64,000 bases of DNA from Saussurea involucrata. Taxonomy: Eukaryota > Streptophyta > Magnoliopsida > Asterales > Asteraceae. The notes beneath the pieces were generated by a model, which was not told the origin of the DNA, did no database searches, and saw only the letters and a program-made list of their open reading frames with translations. The stretch lies in assembly GCA_033807775.1 (NCBI GenBank), contig CM066321.1, positions 47,286,555 to 47,350,554 on the forward strand. Reading direction: 5' to 3'. This document shows, in pieces, positions 23,307-34,683 of this stretch (positions within the stretch are counted from its first letter, which is position 1; each line of letters opens with the position of its first letter). A program made the position numbers and the translations under genes.

Positions 23307-23926
23307 CCCATTGCATAAAATGCATGGCAGGAGTACTTTACACGTGTCAGCATCTGATTGGGCGCATACGTCTGACTTTTAGCAAGACATGTTTTGGGTC
23401 GTATGGTGAACAGTGTAGTGGCAGAGTGGTTGTACGATCTTGGACAAAAGCATGTATCTTCTGACAATCCGTACTATGTGTGCAAAAGGATAAGACAAAC
23501 AAATCTTGAAGTAGAAGCTTCATGATCAGCGATTGCTGAGGAGGTCTTCCATCAGAGAAGAGCTGATGTAAGTCAGCTATCGCTGAAGTCTTCTTCTTGA
23601 TCATTTGTCGTGCGTGTGGACTTGTCTTGGTTTCACTGATATCCACATCAGATCATACGTAGACTTGTCACTTGTTCATCAGCTTTGTCTTCGATGTCAG
23701 AGATGAACTCCTTTGTCGCGAGGCTTGTCTTCAGGGATTGCAATCAACACTGTTACATTTGAAATCATCAGCGATCATCAGCAATAATGAACAAACTCAA
23801 GTTATCGCTGATAAAACACATGTTATTGTTGATGGAAAAACATTAATACATACAGATGCTAATTGCAATTTTCACTAAGTAATTCTAAGGGTCGTCATCA
23901 AATCACTGAGAGAGTTTGGATCAACA

Positions 23927-24118
23927 ATCTCCCCCTATTTGATGATGAGAAAGCAACATAAGAAAATTGCTAACTATAAAAACACAAGGATAAAGAGGAC
24001 TTATAGCTGCGTGTCCCATTTACTGTTTTCAGGGATTTTTTCTAGTACTGATGGGATAAAGTACTTTCACTGAAAAACTTTCATTAACTCGTAACAAGTT
24101 TACAAAGGGATGTTGAAA
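23927..24118 (-). other. 3' untranslated region of element C
   Basis: Begins with the polypurine tract complement and carries no coding frame. It continues beyond the inserted solo LTR at 26156-26235. Confidence 0.6.
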
Positions 24119-24589
24119 GTTACTGTAACGCCCCAAAATCCGGGCTAATTTGAACCTTAAATTTCAACAAGTTATGATAAAGTAAACTTCCACTTTCACA
24201 TATACATCACGTGAATTAACCACTAGGAGTATATTTACAAGTACAGAATTCTCCAAATAACCTATTAATCTAATTATGCCACTATAATCAGATTAACTAA
24301 GTTATCTAAGCAATCATTCAAAAACTCCTTCTGTTAATTGACTTTTCCGCTAATCCAAAATGCTCGTCCCACATCCCTTTTACCTTCCCGAGCTAGTACC
24401 TGGTAAGAAAACATCATTTGAAACGATTAGGCCAACGCCTAGTGAGAACATTCGTTTCTATAATAATATTTACAAAAATCAATGTAAAGAAGTTATATAA
24501 AACCTGATTACCCTTTTTCTTACCATACATGTAACTCTATTCCGTTAACACGATCTTCATCCAATCCCATGAATATGACTGACACACAT

Positions 24590-25065
24590 TCCATCATCAT
24601 ATCATGTCTTAGAGCCACACTACGAATCTTCACTGATTCTAGATTAATACTCTTATTCCAGAAATCGCATTATACACATGCCCATTTCCATTTATATCCT
24701 ATTCCAGAGCCGCACTACGAATCTTTCTCAGATTCTAGATTAATGCTTCCACCTAAGAAATCGCAATATGCACATGCCCATTTCTTAGAAAGGAAGTAGA
24801 GATCACAATTATGTATGTCAATCCCTCTTCTTCCTTAGAAACCGGGAATTACGTTTATTCCAGGGTTTCTCACACACATCAGAATGATGATTAACTTCAT
24901 CTATTCCACGTGCACATAACCATTAGTACTACACACATCAGAATAATGACTAACTTCATCTATTCCACATGCACATAACCATTAGTACTACACACATCAA
25001 AATAATGACTAACTTCATCTATTCCACGTGCACATAACCATTAGTACTACACACATCAGTGGAAT
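24590..25065. repeat. Tandem repeats in the solo LTR at 24124
   Basis: Two copies of a roughly 100-base unit (24608-24800, with GAGCC(A/G)CACTACGAATCTT and CACATGCCCATTTC). These are followed by about three copies of a 60-base unit (24870-25060, with CACACATCAGAATAATGAC and TTCCACGTGCACATAACC). Confidence 0.8.
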
Positions 25066-25299
25066 AACGATTATTACCACACGCCTATTCCATGTGATTA
25101 CCAAACACTAGTGCCTATGGATCCATTACACTTTACTAACGTATATGCATAACAACATATTACAGCTCATATCATATTCTCAAATCTAAGAATACTAGAT
25201 AACCTATCCTATCTTCATCCTCAAATGCCCCCCCTTCGGCGACTTAGCACGGGGGTTCCGCTAAGTGTCCAGACATCAGAACCTAACATTCTCAATTTC

Positions 25300-25535
25300 A
25301 CAAAAGTGTCCGGACAACAGGGGTTTTCCGGGTAACTTGGATTTTCCGGACAACTAAACTTTTCGGATACTTTTCTAATCCGGACGACATCCGGATACTA
25401 AAACCATCCGGATACCATCCGGTAACTATATTCATCCGGATTCTTACAATAAAATAATACTTTACCCGGTTTCTATTGCGTCCGGAAACATTAATCATCG
25501 GAGGTATCCGGATACGACGATTTATCCGGAAAACT
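25300..25535. repeat. Array of TCCGGA-type motifs
   Basis: About fifteen occurrences of TCCGGA, CCGGAT or CCGGGT at irregular spacing of 12-20 bases within the solo LTR. A similar CCGGA-rich array occurs in the leader of element F (35270-35560). Confidence 0.7.
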
Positions 25536-26235
25536 CGGTTCTACAGCCTAAAATTCGATCCATTTTCATGTCTGTTCGATTCAGCTCATTCCAAACCATC
25601 CCATACAGTTCATAACCAATTTATACAACTATTTCAAGGTTTAATTTAACATGAAAACACTGATTTAAGCAAGGAACAAATGAACTCACCTCTTAAGGAA
25701 GGTATACCCTTTTTGCACAATCTGATTCTTCAAATCTGTTGTTTATGATTCCAAATACCTATTCCACAATCAAATTCGTTTACACACACATAACTACAAC
25801 AAATTTTATCATAAACCAGAGTCAATTACTTACCAAAATGAAGACAAACCCTTGCTTTCTTTCTTTTCTCCTTTCTCTCTTTCTCTCTTTCTCTCTGCCT
25901 TCTAAACCGACCCAACAAGATGATAAATCAGATATTTCTCAACTTTCATCTCTTATCCACACACTTTTGTCAAATGACCCAATACACCTCCAAGTTTCTT
26001 ATTTTACATAAAAACAACACCAAACTTTAAACCCTTGTATTTTAACCCTATTGAATTATAATTTACAACATAATTCAAGGTTTTAAACCAAAATACAATT
26101 AGATCCCAATTCTCATTAAATTACTATTATTGAAAATTCAGGATGTTACAGTTACAAGTATAAGTGAAAGAAAAACTACAAGTAATAAAAGAAATACTGA
26201 TAAATTACAAAAGTTACAAGAAGGGAATCTATCAG

Positions 26236-26977
26236 CTATTCGGGTTCATCCTTGAAAAGCATTTCGTCGTATGAATCTCTTGCAGTGATCATCCAGTCAG
26301 GTACTTTCTCCCCTTGTTGTTTTTTGAGTTTTGCTTCCTTGAGGACATGGGCTTTGAGAAAGATACCTGGTCTTGATTGGTTGCACCAGTGGACTAGATC
26401 TATGAGTTGTTCAATTGGGCAGATAGGGATCTTTGAATTTCGTTGAAAGCGTAGGATACCATTCCAATCAGGGAAGATGATTCCGTAGGGTTCACCTATC
26501 ACTTGACCATGTTTGAAGAGACCACCTGGTGGAAGTGATAAGTCGAGAGCTGATAAGTCTGATGGTGGTCCAAGTACTGATTCTCTTGAGAACTCAATAC
26601 ATGTTTCATTTTTTAGGGCAGGTCCTTCAGAGGTCGTAGCTCGCTTTTGTTGTCTCTTCGCTGGCCTTTGGTTATAAAGAAGAGCTGGAGGAGGAGGTAA
26701 ATCCATTCTCGCTAAGACCTTGTTGATTTCAAATTCAAGAAGTTCTCCACATAGGATTTGTACTAGGATTTGGACTTCTGTATAACGTTTCTGATCTCTA
26801 TCCATTCATCAAAACCAATGAGTGTCAGCTTAGACATATACATTGTTTGCGATGAGTTGTTTTCTCTGAAGACTTGGAGTGTCACCAGCACTGATTTCTT
26901 CTTGCTCGAACCCGTTATAGTCACAATAGTGATTCTGCTGGGATAGTATTTGTGGTCGATCTTTTCTTTACACCAGT
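26236..26977 (-). pseudogene. C-terminal part of gag-like gene of element C
   Basis: Read on the minus strand from the D insertion. A frame CKEKIDHKYYPSRITIVTITG runs to about 26765. Then, after a one-base register change, a 189-residue frame (26805-26236) has an Arg/Lys-rich region (RPAKRQQKRATT) and a segment with GIIFPDWNGILRFQR, and ends LFKDEPE. The frame upstream of 26978 belongs to the LTR of D and is not part of this gene. I do not recognise a catalytic motif. It is the end of a structural-type protein that continues at 58758-61779. Confidence 0.65.
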
Positions 26978-27794
26978 TATAACACCCTCGAAATTTAGAA
27001 AGAGAAACTACTAAAAACATCGATAAGATAACCAAATATGAATAAAAATCCCTTCTACAACCCATCCTTGGAAATACCTCAAAATTTAAAACTTAACAAA
27101 CTTCAACATTTACTAACTTAAGGCATACATCATAACCAAATAAAGTCGGGTGTTACTTAACCCGAATACAAGTTGCTATTCCCAATATATTTGCGGAAGA
27201 CTTCACTAAGCAATTCACTTTTCTAGCACACTACTAGTACTCATCTCTTCACAGTGTCACTATAATTGTTCCCAACCTGAACCTGTTGCACATGCCGACA
27301 AATAAAAAGGTTAGGCTAACGCCTAGTGAGTTCAAGAGTTTACGTCATGATTAAATAACTCGTTAGACAAAAAGGATGCAACTTAAATCATGATTTCCAA
27401 AAAAGAGATTTGTACTAAATATAATAACAATCCATTTTCCATACGCACAAAAATTCCGTGACGAAGGCTCCAATGAAAATCATTTCTCAATAACGGTCTC
27501 AATTCCAAAACTCACTCAAGATGTGGATAAATATAAAGTTTCCAAATAATATCAACGCAAATAAAACTCCAATAGTCGAAACATCCAAACAAGGATGAGG
27601 CATAATATACCGCCCAAAAATCATGGAAAACAATCATTATAAATATAATACGTCATCGAAAACATGGATAAAAGAAATACCCGAAGCAACACCTTTCGGT
27701 GACGGGGGAGATCCGATTTCATCGAATGTGGAGAATACATAAGTTAAACCACAATTATGAATTATAAGTTGTTTCATGGATGGAAAAACATATG

Positions 27795-28105
27795 ACATCA
27801 ACCTTATCCAGGTCTTTAGTCAATCTCGGACATCAACCCAAACCGGATCTTTAGTCCATGAAGACATCTCAAACCGAGTCTTTAGTCTAAGGAGACGTCA
27901 ATCCAAACCGGATCTTTAGTCTATTGTGACATCAATCCAAATTAGATCTTTAGTCAAGTGAGGCATCAACCCAAACCGGATCTCTAGCCAAGTAAGACAT
28001 CAACCCAAACTGGATCTTTAGTCTATTGAGGCATCAACCAAACCAGATCTCTAGCCTAAAACCACCAAGTTCAACCCAAAGCGGATCTTTACCTTGGGAT
28101 CTCAG
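27795..28105. repeat. ~30-base tandem repeat in LTR-D (left copy)
   Basis: About nine degenerate copies with the core CAACCCAAACCGGATCTTTAG separated by short variable spacers such as 'TCTATTGTGACAT'. The same array is present in the other LTR at 56530-56840. Confidence 0.8.
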
Positions 28106-28437
28106 CATCCAAAACAAGCTTGTTTAATTTAGAAATTTATACATGACTCCAAAAGAATAACCAACACATTCAAATCATGCAATTCTAAAATAAGATGCAA
28201 TACATGCAAATCATAACCAAAGCTCTACATCGAGCTATCAAAATCAGACTTATGTCCTCAAAGACCCTATGGAGTCCAAAAACCGAGCCATAAGCTCAAA
28301 AGATCAAATGACCTTTTGTTAAAAGTCAAGATATGCAAATGAAGTGTATCTAACCCACATTATGCAATTACATGCTCCGAGGCATGACTAACTCAAAACC
28401 CCTTCATTGCCACTTTTCAAATGAAGTCAAATCGTAT

Positions 28438-28439
<2 letters not shown>

Positions 28440-28475
<36 letters not shown>
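28440..28475. repeat. (TA)n microsatellite in LTR-D (left copy)
   Basis: A TA-dinucleotide run preceded by CATACATACA. The same position in the other LTR (about 57178-57225) is longer, a simple length polymorphism between the two LTRs. Confidence 0.85.
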
Positions 28476-29756
28476 GCACTCAAACACTTTATAACTTGAT
28501 AATGTATAAAATTCGCAATGGTTTATAAGACCTCAAAAGTACCAAGAGTGCATAATTGTCAAATGGTATTCACTTATGAAACAAAACACTCAAAAGGGTA
28601 TATTCTCAAATAAAATGCAACTAAGTGCATAACACATCCAAAGCTCCATCGCGAGCTACTAAAACCGGCAAGCACCCTCAAAGACCCATTTGAGTATAAA
28701 CCAAGCCCTTAAAGGCAAAATAAACGTTTGACTCAATACGCGTTGCCAACACGGTTACTAAACCAAAATACATCGTTACCCAAAATCTTTGTCTCTTGAC
28801 CCTTAAGTGGCCTTCAGCCCGAAATCAAAAGGTTTACAATTATCAAAATGTTCATAAGGTCGAGATTGACCAAAATCCACAACCCACACGTTCACAGTTT
28901 CAAAATGTAACATATCATAAATATTGCATAATCTCAACAAACACTAAAAGTGTATTCTGACCAAACAACCTCCACTTATGCAATAAATTAACAAAACACT
29001 TTCACTCGTGATTTATTTATCAATTATCCAAAAATCCCAAATGTGGGTGTTTAACAAGATTTGTAACGCTCAACACTTTGATTAATCAAAACCCACTAAA
29101 TAACTCAACAACTGATAATTTTATGTAAAACACATAAACACTTTAAAATAAACATTTTGGCATGTATAACGTTTTAACAAATCAACTTGAACTCACCTTG
29201 CTAGATTTAGGCTAAAGCTAGATTTTTTTCCCAAACTTGAGCTTCTTTGAAGAAACTTGAATCCTCTAGCCAAATCTTCCAAAAACCTAGATCCATAAGT
29301 TTCCAACCATAAATATTCACATCCAACCATAAAGAATCATTCCCAAAACATTTTTACATCAAGATCTCAACTTATACCAAAACCCTAATTTTCATAGATG
29401 AAGATAAGAGAAGGTTACCTTAACCACAACTTGAATCCACCAACCAAAACACCTCTAGTTCACCAACAAAACACCACAAGCTCCAACTCTTCAAAATGGA
29501 CAAAAGGTTGGATGAAACCCTAGAAAGCTTTGGGTGAAGAAGATGAAGTGAAAGGGTTTCAAGATTTGTTTTCCCAAAATATGGTAGATGAAGAAATCAC
29601 TTGTAAATCTCGAATCTTGTGGCTAAATGGCTCAAAATCGACTTTGGGGCTTAGGGTTTTTAGTTTGGGAGAGAAAGGGATGAATGGGGAGAAGTGGGAA
29701 ATGAAAAATGGGGTTGAAAGGGTGAAAATCGTGTTTTTATGCTTCAGGTGTCCGAT

Positions 29757-29897
29757 GGCTAAAGTGACGCGCGAGAGTGACACAAGTGTCACTTTCGCTG
29801 GGCACTCTCGCCATGGTCCCATGGCTCTCGGTACAAAACTGGCGAGAGTGACATGCGAGAGTGACACAAGTGTCACTTTCGCTGGTCGCTTTAGCCG
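29757..29897. repeat. Duplicated palindrome in LTR-D
   Basis: Two copies of a unit containing the perfect inverted repeat AGTGACACAAGTGTCACT, each followed by TTCGCTGG. The partner LTR has a single copy (around 58525-58545), so the roughly 75-base duplication arose after insertion or by conversion. Confidence 0.8.
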
Positions 29898-30086
29898 AGC
29901 TCGTACCGAAAGTTGTTTTGGCCATAACTTCTTCGTTTATGCTCCGTTTTCGCTCCGGAAAGGCCCGTTGGGTTTGTATTTGAATTCCCCATCCAACAAG
30001 ACTATAAAATATAAGATTTAATCCAAAATCCTATTTGTCATATATATCTTAAAATGGCGATACCTTCCAAAGGTCGGGGTGTTACA

Positions 30087-30234
30087 TTCCTCCCAACCTT
30101 AAAAGAGATTTCGTCCTCGAAATATGGTTCTCCTACACTCCAAGGTTACTGAACTCAACACTTATCATGTTCCCTCTGTTTCCAACTGAAATTCGAGTTT
30201 CGTTCTTGTGTCGGTTAACTTTGGCCATAGATTT
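30087..30234 (-). other. 3' end of interior of element D with chromovirus signature
   Basis: On the minus strand this reads through ATTTCGAGGACGAAATCTC and then a decayed polypurine tract AAGGTTGGGAGGA immediately before the 3' LTR. It is the only trace of the pol region in D. Confidence 0.7.
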
Positions 30235-30239
30235 CTCCC

Positions 30240-30506
30240 TGTTAGTTCCCAAATCTAGTGAGAGAATAAACAATGTAAACACAATCTAGAGAGAGAAAGT
30301 CATCTATCATTGATTAGTCACAAAGTAGAATAGATGGAAAGCTTACGAAAGGTTACAAAGCATTCTCTAAAGCTACCCTAAACAAAGCCTTAACAAGCCT
30401 ATTTATACCTACAAGGTTACAAGGCATAAAGGCTAAAATACATGACACTGACTTTACAGAACATTGACTTTACAGTAAATCTTGAATACAATATAATGTC
30501 CTAACA
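30240..30506 (-). repeat. 3' LTR of element E
   Basis: 267 bases, plus-strand ends TGTTAGTTCCC and CCTAACA. TATAAATAG on the minus strand at 30399-30407. Confidence 0.95.
30399..30407 (-). promoter_or_regulatory. TATA box of LTR-E (3' copy)
   Basis: TATAAATAG on the minus strand. The copy in the 5' LTR, which would drive the element, is at 52675-52683. Confidence 0.6.
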
Positions 30507-32500
30507 TTCTCCCCCTTTGGATTCAAGATTTAACAAAAATATAGCAGCAGCCTTCAGCTCTTGATCTTCAAAACTTTGATCTTGACTGCTTTAAACATTG
30601 AAGCTCAGACCATCTTCAAACATAGAATAATCTTCATCTTACCCTTTGTAAAGTCAATCTTCTTAAACAAAGCTTCACCAAATTATCATCAAGTCTTGAG
30701 CATGAAATTCAGATCTTTGCAACTTTAAAGTCTTTGAAGCTTTAAACTTTTCGCAACTAACTGGAAATCACAAAAACTTTTCGCACCCAAATGAATAAGT
30801 GAAGTATCTATTCGCAACCAATAACATGCAAAAACTCTACTTCTCGCAATCAATACCATGCGAAAACCACACTTTTCGCAACTAACTCTATGCGAAAACA
30901 ATTCTTTTCGCAACCAATTTCATGCGAAAATCTTACTTTTCGTATCCTTCGTCATGCGAAAACTAGTTTTTTGTATCCTTAGTCATGCGAAAACCAACTT
31001 CTCGCAATCAACTTCGTGCGAAAACTCTACTCTTCGTAGACATAGCATGCGAAAACTAACTTTTCCCAACCTTCACAATGCGAGAACTTTGAGTGATATG
31101 CGAAAATTTTGAATTTCTTGAACTTTGCATCTTCATCACTTTGACCTTGAATTGTCTTTGAACAACGAACTTTCTCGAATCATCTAAGAACATCTTTTTA
31201 GCTTTGGCACATCATTTCTCCCCCCTTAATCTTTCATTGTTAAATCTCCCTTTTTCTTCAATATATTATTTCTCCCCCTTTTTGATGACTGTGAGCATCA
31301 TGATCATCAAACTCTTTTCAATTCCAGCACGGTCGTTGATCACCATTAACATTCTCCTATTTTTGATATAATATAGCCGTCAATTCCAAGAGAACTTTAT
31401 CCGAATCTTTTCAAATTCAGATAAAAAGAATGTGGTAATCCTGATACAACAAATGAATCAGTTCAAATGCCTGTAAGTAGCACATAGCCACTTAGTACAA
31501 CAGATGTACTTTGGAAAAGAGGTTTTTTATGTTCACTCCCCCAGGGCTTCCATTCAATCATCGAAAAACACTAAGGAACTTGTATGAACATTATGACAAG
31601 AAAACATATTCCTTGTGTGTACGTGCATGTGTAAGAAATGATTGAAGCAACGTATGCTTGATTATTAGGCTCAAAGTGTGTAAACTGTTGAGATAGCAAC
31701 AAGTTTTCCACGGACTCAATGTGCATGATCGAAATGCGAAGGTGGGGCAAACTTCCTTCTTTTTCAATATCCAAACCTTCCGAATGAAGATTAGATAGAT
31801 TATATGCTGCGTCCCCAAGAAAAATTGAAACATTTCTTTGTTGAGAAAGAAATGAGTAGCTGGTGGGGTTAAAGCAAGAGTTGGCATGGGCTAACTGCCT
31901 GTTTCAATGATGGTCACCAAAGAATGTGAACTAATCAGTAATGTGGCTTCCCGGCTCAGACAATGGTTGGTGCAGAGTTCTCTTATTCTTTTAACTCTGG
32001 CCTCACACCCTCTTTCTGTTTTTAATCCGCTCACTTCTACCTAAACTCTCATTTACATTTTACCTCAGCACAATGAGATTACTCAACCGTATGAGTTATC
32101 TCCCCTACTCTTTGATGTAGACCCCTCACCCCTCAATCACTCAAGGATAACTTCTTGGGTAGGAAACACTGGTTAACGTGAATCCATAGAAGTTTGATAA
32201 TCTCACACTGATCCCATGAAATTTTGTCCTAAATTTTTTGTGGTGTTCAACAGTTTAGTTTGAACAAATAAATCTCAGCATTTGAATGACATTGTCATCA
32301 GAATGTATGTTCCTCAATAATCATGAAATATTTGAGCATTTGAACATGAAGATTTCTCAAAACAAGGAAAATAAATGAATGAAATGAATTCAAAGGACTT
32401 GTTAGAGAATCTGATAATGTATCAATCGGATCAAATATCATGAATGATAATCATAAAATGATAGGGTATCAAAGAATTGAAATTTGTTTAGATGAACAAA
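30507..32500 (-). other. 3' untranslated region of element E
   Basis: No credible coding frame. It begins with the polypurine tract complement TTCTCCCCCTTT. Further CCCCC-containing tracts of the same kind occur near 31217, 31275 and 31540, so several polypurine-like tracts are spread through the region. It contains the repeat array at 30740-31100. Confidence 0.65.
30740..31100. repeat. Array of CTTTTCGCA / TGCGAAAA units near 3' end of E
   Basis: About ten degenerate units of 30-36 bases. Each has CTTTTCGCAAC followed by about 12 variable bases and then (A)TGCGAAAA. TTTTCGCA and TGCGAAAA are reverse complements, so every unit can fold. A second array of the same type is at 51640-52080 at the other end of E. 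Confidence 0.85.
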
Positions 32501-32509
32501 TATAAACAG

Positions 32510-33622
32510 GAGTAAATTACATAAATCGTCCCTGTGGTATGGTCACTTTTTGGATATAGTCCCTAAAACGAAAAAATTACACTAAGCATCCCTGTGGTTC
32601 GACTAACCGCACGCAGAGGGTCCCTCCCTCTAACGGAATCTGTTAACCTACTTAACTCAAAGGGTATTTTGGTCTTTTTACTCTCTCTTTTGTCCTTTTC
32701 CTAATAAAAAAATAAAAAAATAAAAAAAATAATTAATAAAGAAACCATACCCCTACCCCCACTACCCCCACCCTCCATCTTCCACTGTTCACGATTTCCT
32801 CACCGGCGCACCATTTCACCATCGACCTCCATTCCCGCCGACCACCTCACTACACCCTCTCTCGACCGCAGAATCGACCCAGCAGACCTCCATATCGAGT
32901 TCTATCCTACTCCTCTCGCCGATTTCATACCTCATTCGCACATAGCCGTCCCGTTGTTGACTTCACAGTCGCACCTTCTTCTTGATTCCACCACTTGCAA
33001 CCAAAACGCAACAACCCTCAATTTCCTCTGTCGGGTTTCAAAACCATATCTATTTCTCTCTCTATCGATTTTAGCCTCATCAAACATCCTTTCTCACTCA
33101 ATTTCACGATCATCTCTCTCTCTAATCGATATTCACTACCACAACCCTGCACAATCGCACCACCTACAGAACCCAATCGCACGAGTTCTAACCCAACAAC
33201 AACACACTGCCATTTCTTGCGATTTTTCACGAACACAGACCAACATAATCCCTTCTCTCTGTCGATTTTTTTTACAGCAGCAAGAACCCGATTTCTTCAT
33301 ATCTATCGACCTGCAATTATCGATTCCACAGCTCAGAAACAAAGAATTTCAGACTTGAGTTCTTCCCACCCTCATGATTCACAGCCACACCCTCTACACC
33401 ATCGAATTGCCACCCTTTTCAGATCTCTCTCTCTCTCTTGCTCTCGATTTTTGCCCTAACAGCGCTGGTATCTATTGATCTCACTCACCCAAGATGATCA
33501 AGATGATAGCGATGAATAACTACATTAACCAGTTGCCATGTGTATCGCCGGAAAAATGGTGTTGCCGGAAAATGGGGAAGAAAGGGGATGATGGTCGGAG
33601 GATGTGGAGAGGAAGAAGAAGA

Positions 33623-33666
<44 letters not shown>

Positions 33667-34041
33667 TAGGCAGTTATAGGCGGTTGTAGGTGGTGGCCGG
33701 AGGTGGTGGCTGGAGGTGGGGAAGAAGAAAGGTGAGGAAGGGGGTGGGGGGTGTCGTGAGGAAGAAGAAGGAGGAGGGGGGGGGGGGGTAGTGGGTGTAG
33801 GGGGTGGGGTATTTTTTAATTTATTTATTTGTTTTTTAGTTTTCTTTTAGGATAAAAACAAAAACAGACGTAAAAAGACCAAAATACCCCCTGGGTTAAC
33901 TGGGTTAACAGATTCCGTTAGAGGGAGGGACCCTCTACGTGCGGTTAGTCAAACCACAGGGACGCTCAGTGTAATTTTTTCGCTTTAGGGACTATATCCA
34001 AAAAGTGACCGTACCACAGGGACGATTTATGTAATTTACTC
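32510..34041. mobile_element. Non-autonomous Mutator-like element (MULE 2), possible Pack-MULE
   Basis: The ends GAGTAAATTAC and GTAATTTACTC are flanked by 9-base sequences TATAAACAG (32501-32509) and TATAAACAA (34042-34050), 8 of 9 identical. The inverted arms are about 270 bases and include CTCTAACGGAATCTGTTAAC on the left and its complement on the right. The unique centre (about 32790-33760) is pyrimidine-rich on the left and purine-rich on the right. It contains overlapping short frames, a (GA)19 repeat and Gly/Arg-type GC-rich stretches. This looks like the first-exon region of a host gene, which would make it a Pack-MULE, but I cannot name a source gene. Confidence 0.85.
33625..33662. 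repeat. (GA)19 microsatellite in MULE 2
   Basis: A pure GA run inside the unique centre of MULE 2. A G13 run also lies at 33776-33788 in the right arm. Confidence 0.85.
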
Positions 34042-34050
34042 TATAAACAA

Positions 34051-34296
34051 TTTTTGAATGAAACGTTTAAGTTCTTACGCTGAAAGAATATATGATGCTC
34101 AACAACATTGAAAAAACAAACGAGAGTATTACCATCGAAAAATGTTTTGTTTTGAGACATGGTAATAACAAAGTCAATATGAAGCTGAATCGGTGTGTAT
34201 GAATACTTGAAAGTATAGAAAAAAATAATACACAAATATTAATCTTTGAAAACACACCGACATATATGATGTTACAGTAATCCGAGGTCTCCATAA
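34051..34296 (-). other. Interior of element E between MULE 2 and element F
   Basis: A short non-coding stretch that joins to 49393 when F and one target copy (AAAAC) are removed. Confidence 0.6.
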
Positions 34297-34301
34297 AAAA
34301 C

Positions 34302-34669
34302 TGTTAGGACCATAAATGTCCTACATATTATAAAGATATATAAAGAATTATATAGATCTTAATTAGTTTAATTATTATTGTAAAAACCTTAATTGTGTTA
34401 ATTGGACTTAGTTTAGCCTAATGGCTTAGGCCTTGTTTGTCCAAAGCCTTAGTATTTAAGGTTTAGTTAACCTTTAGTTTCAGGTTAGCAATTCGTTAGA
34501 GATTCATTAGAAAGCTTATTGTTTAGTAATCGTTCCCTACATTGAATTGTAATATTTTCTGAACGATTGATACTTTGAATGAATACGAGATGGATGACAA
34601 GTTGAAATCAACAATTGTTCTTGTTATTGCTCATTGATTTTATTGTTACCTGTCAATCTGGGATCAACA
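34302..34669 (+). repeat. 5' LTR of element F
   Basis: 368 bases, ends TGTTAGGACC and GGGATCAACA, matching 49019-49387. Confidence 0.95.
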
Positions 34670-34671
34670 CG

Positions 34672-34683
34672 TGGTATCAGAGC
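34672..34683 (+). promoter_or_regulatory. Primer-binding site of element F (tRNA-iMet)
   Basis: TGGTATCAGAGC, exact, two bases after the LTR. Confidence 0.92.

Larger units (their letters stand above)
23013..23926 (-). repeat. 3' LTR of element C
   Basis: 914 bases, plus-strand ends TGTTGGTCCC and GGATCAACA. The plus-strand sequence just right of it, ATCTCCCCCTATT, is the complement of a polypurine tract AATAGGGGGAGAT. This fixes the minus orientation. The flank on the left is GAATA (23008-23012); its partner would lie outside the window. Confidence 0.85.
24124..26150 (-). repeat. Solo LTR (2.0 kb) inserted in element C
   Basis: Starts TGTAACGCCCC and ends GGATGTTACA, with the perfect target duplication GTTAC at 24119-24123 and 26151-26155. 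There is no interior, so it is a recombination remnant. It carries the box AACGCCTAGTGAGAAC about 316 bases from its left end, and a CT-rich tract near its right end, as other minus-oriented LTRs do. Internal repeats are listed separately. Confidence 0.88.
26978..30086 (-). repeat. 3' LTR of element D
   Basis: 3109 bases. The first dinucleotide is TA instead of TG (one substitution; the partner LTR has TGTAACAC). It is longer than its partner mainly because of a duplication at 29757-29897. It differs from the partner at about 3-4% of sites in the stretch I compared. Confidence 0.9.

Noticed and set aside
29530..30021. 163-codon plus-strand frame, with a 118-codon relative at 58331-58687
   Set aside because: It lies inside both LTRs of D and is antisense to that element. 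It changes length because of the palindrome duplication and has no recognisable domain, so it is a by-product of LTR sequence.
30740..31100. Possible CRISPR-like array (regular repeats with variable spacers)
   Set aside because: This is a plant genome; the units are degenerate, the 'spacers' are short and related, and a matching array lies at the other end of the same retrotransposon.
32954..33679. Three overlapping frames of 61-154 codons in MULE 2
   Set aside because: They are low-complexity Ser/Pro/His or Arg/Glu-rich translations of CT- and GA-rich DNA in competing registers. At most they reflect a captured gene fragment, and none can be supported as a protein.
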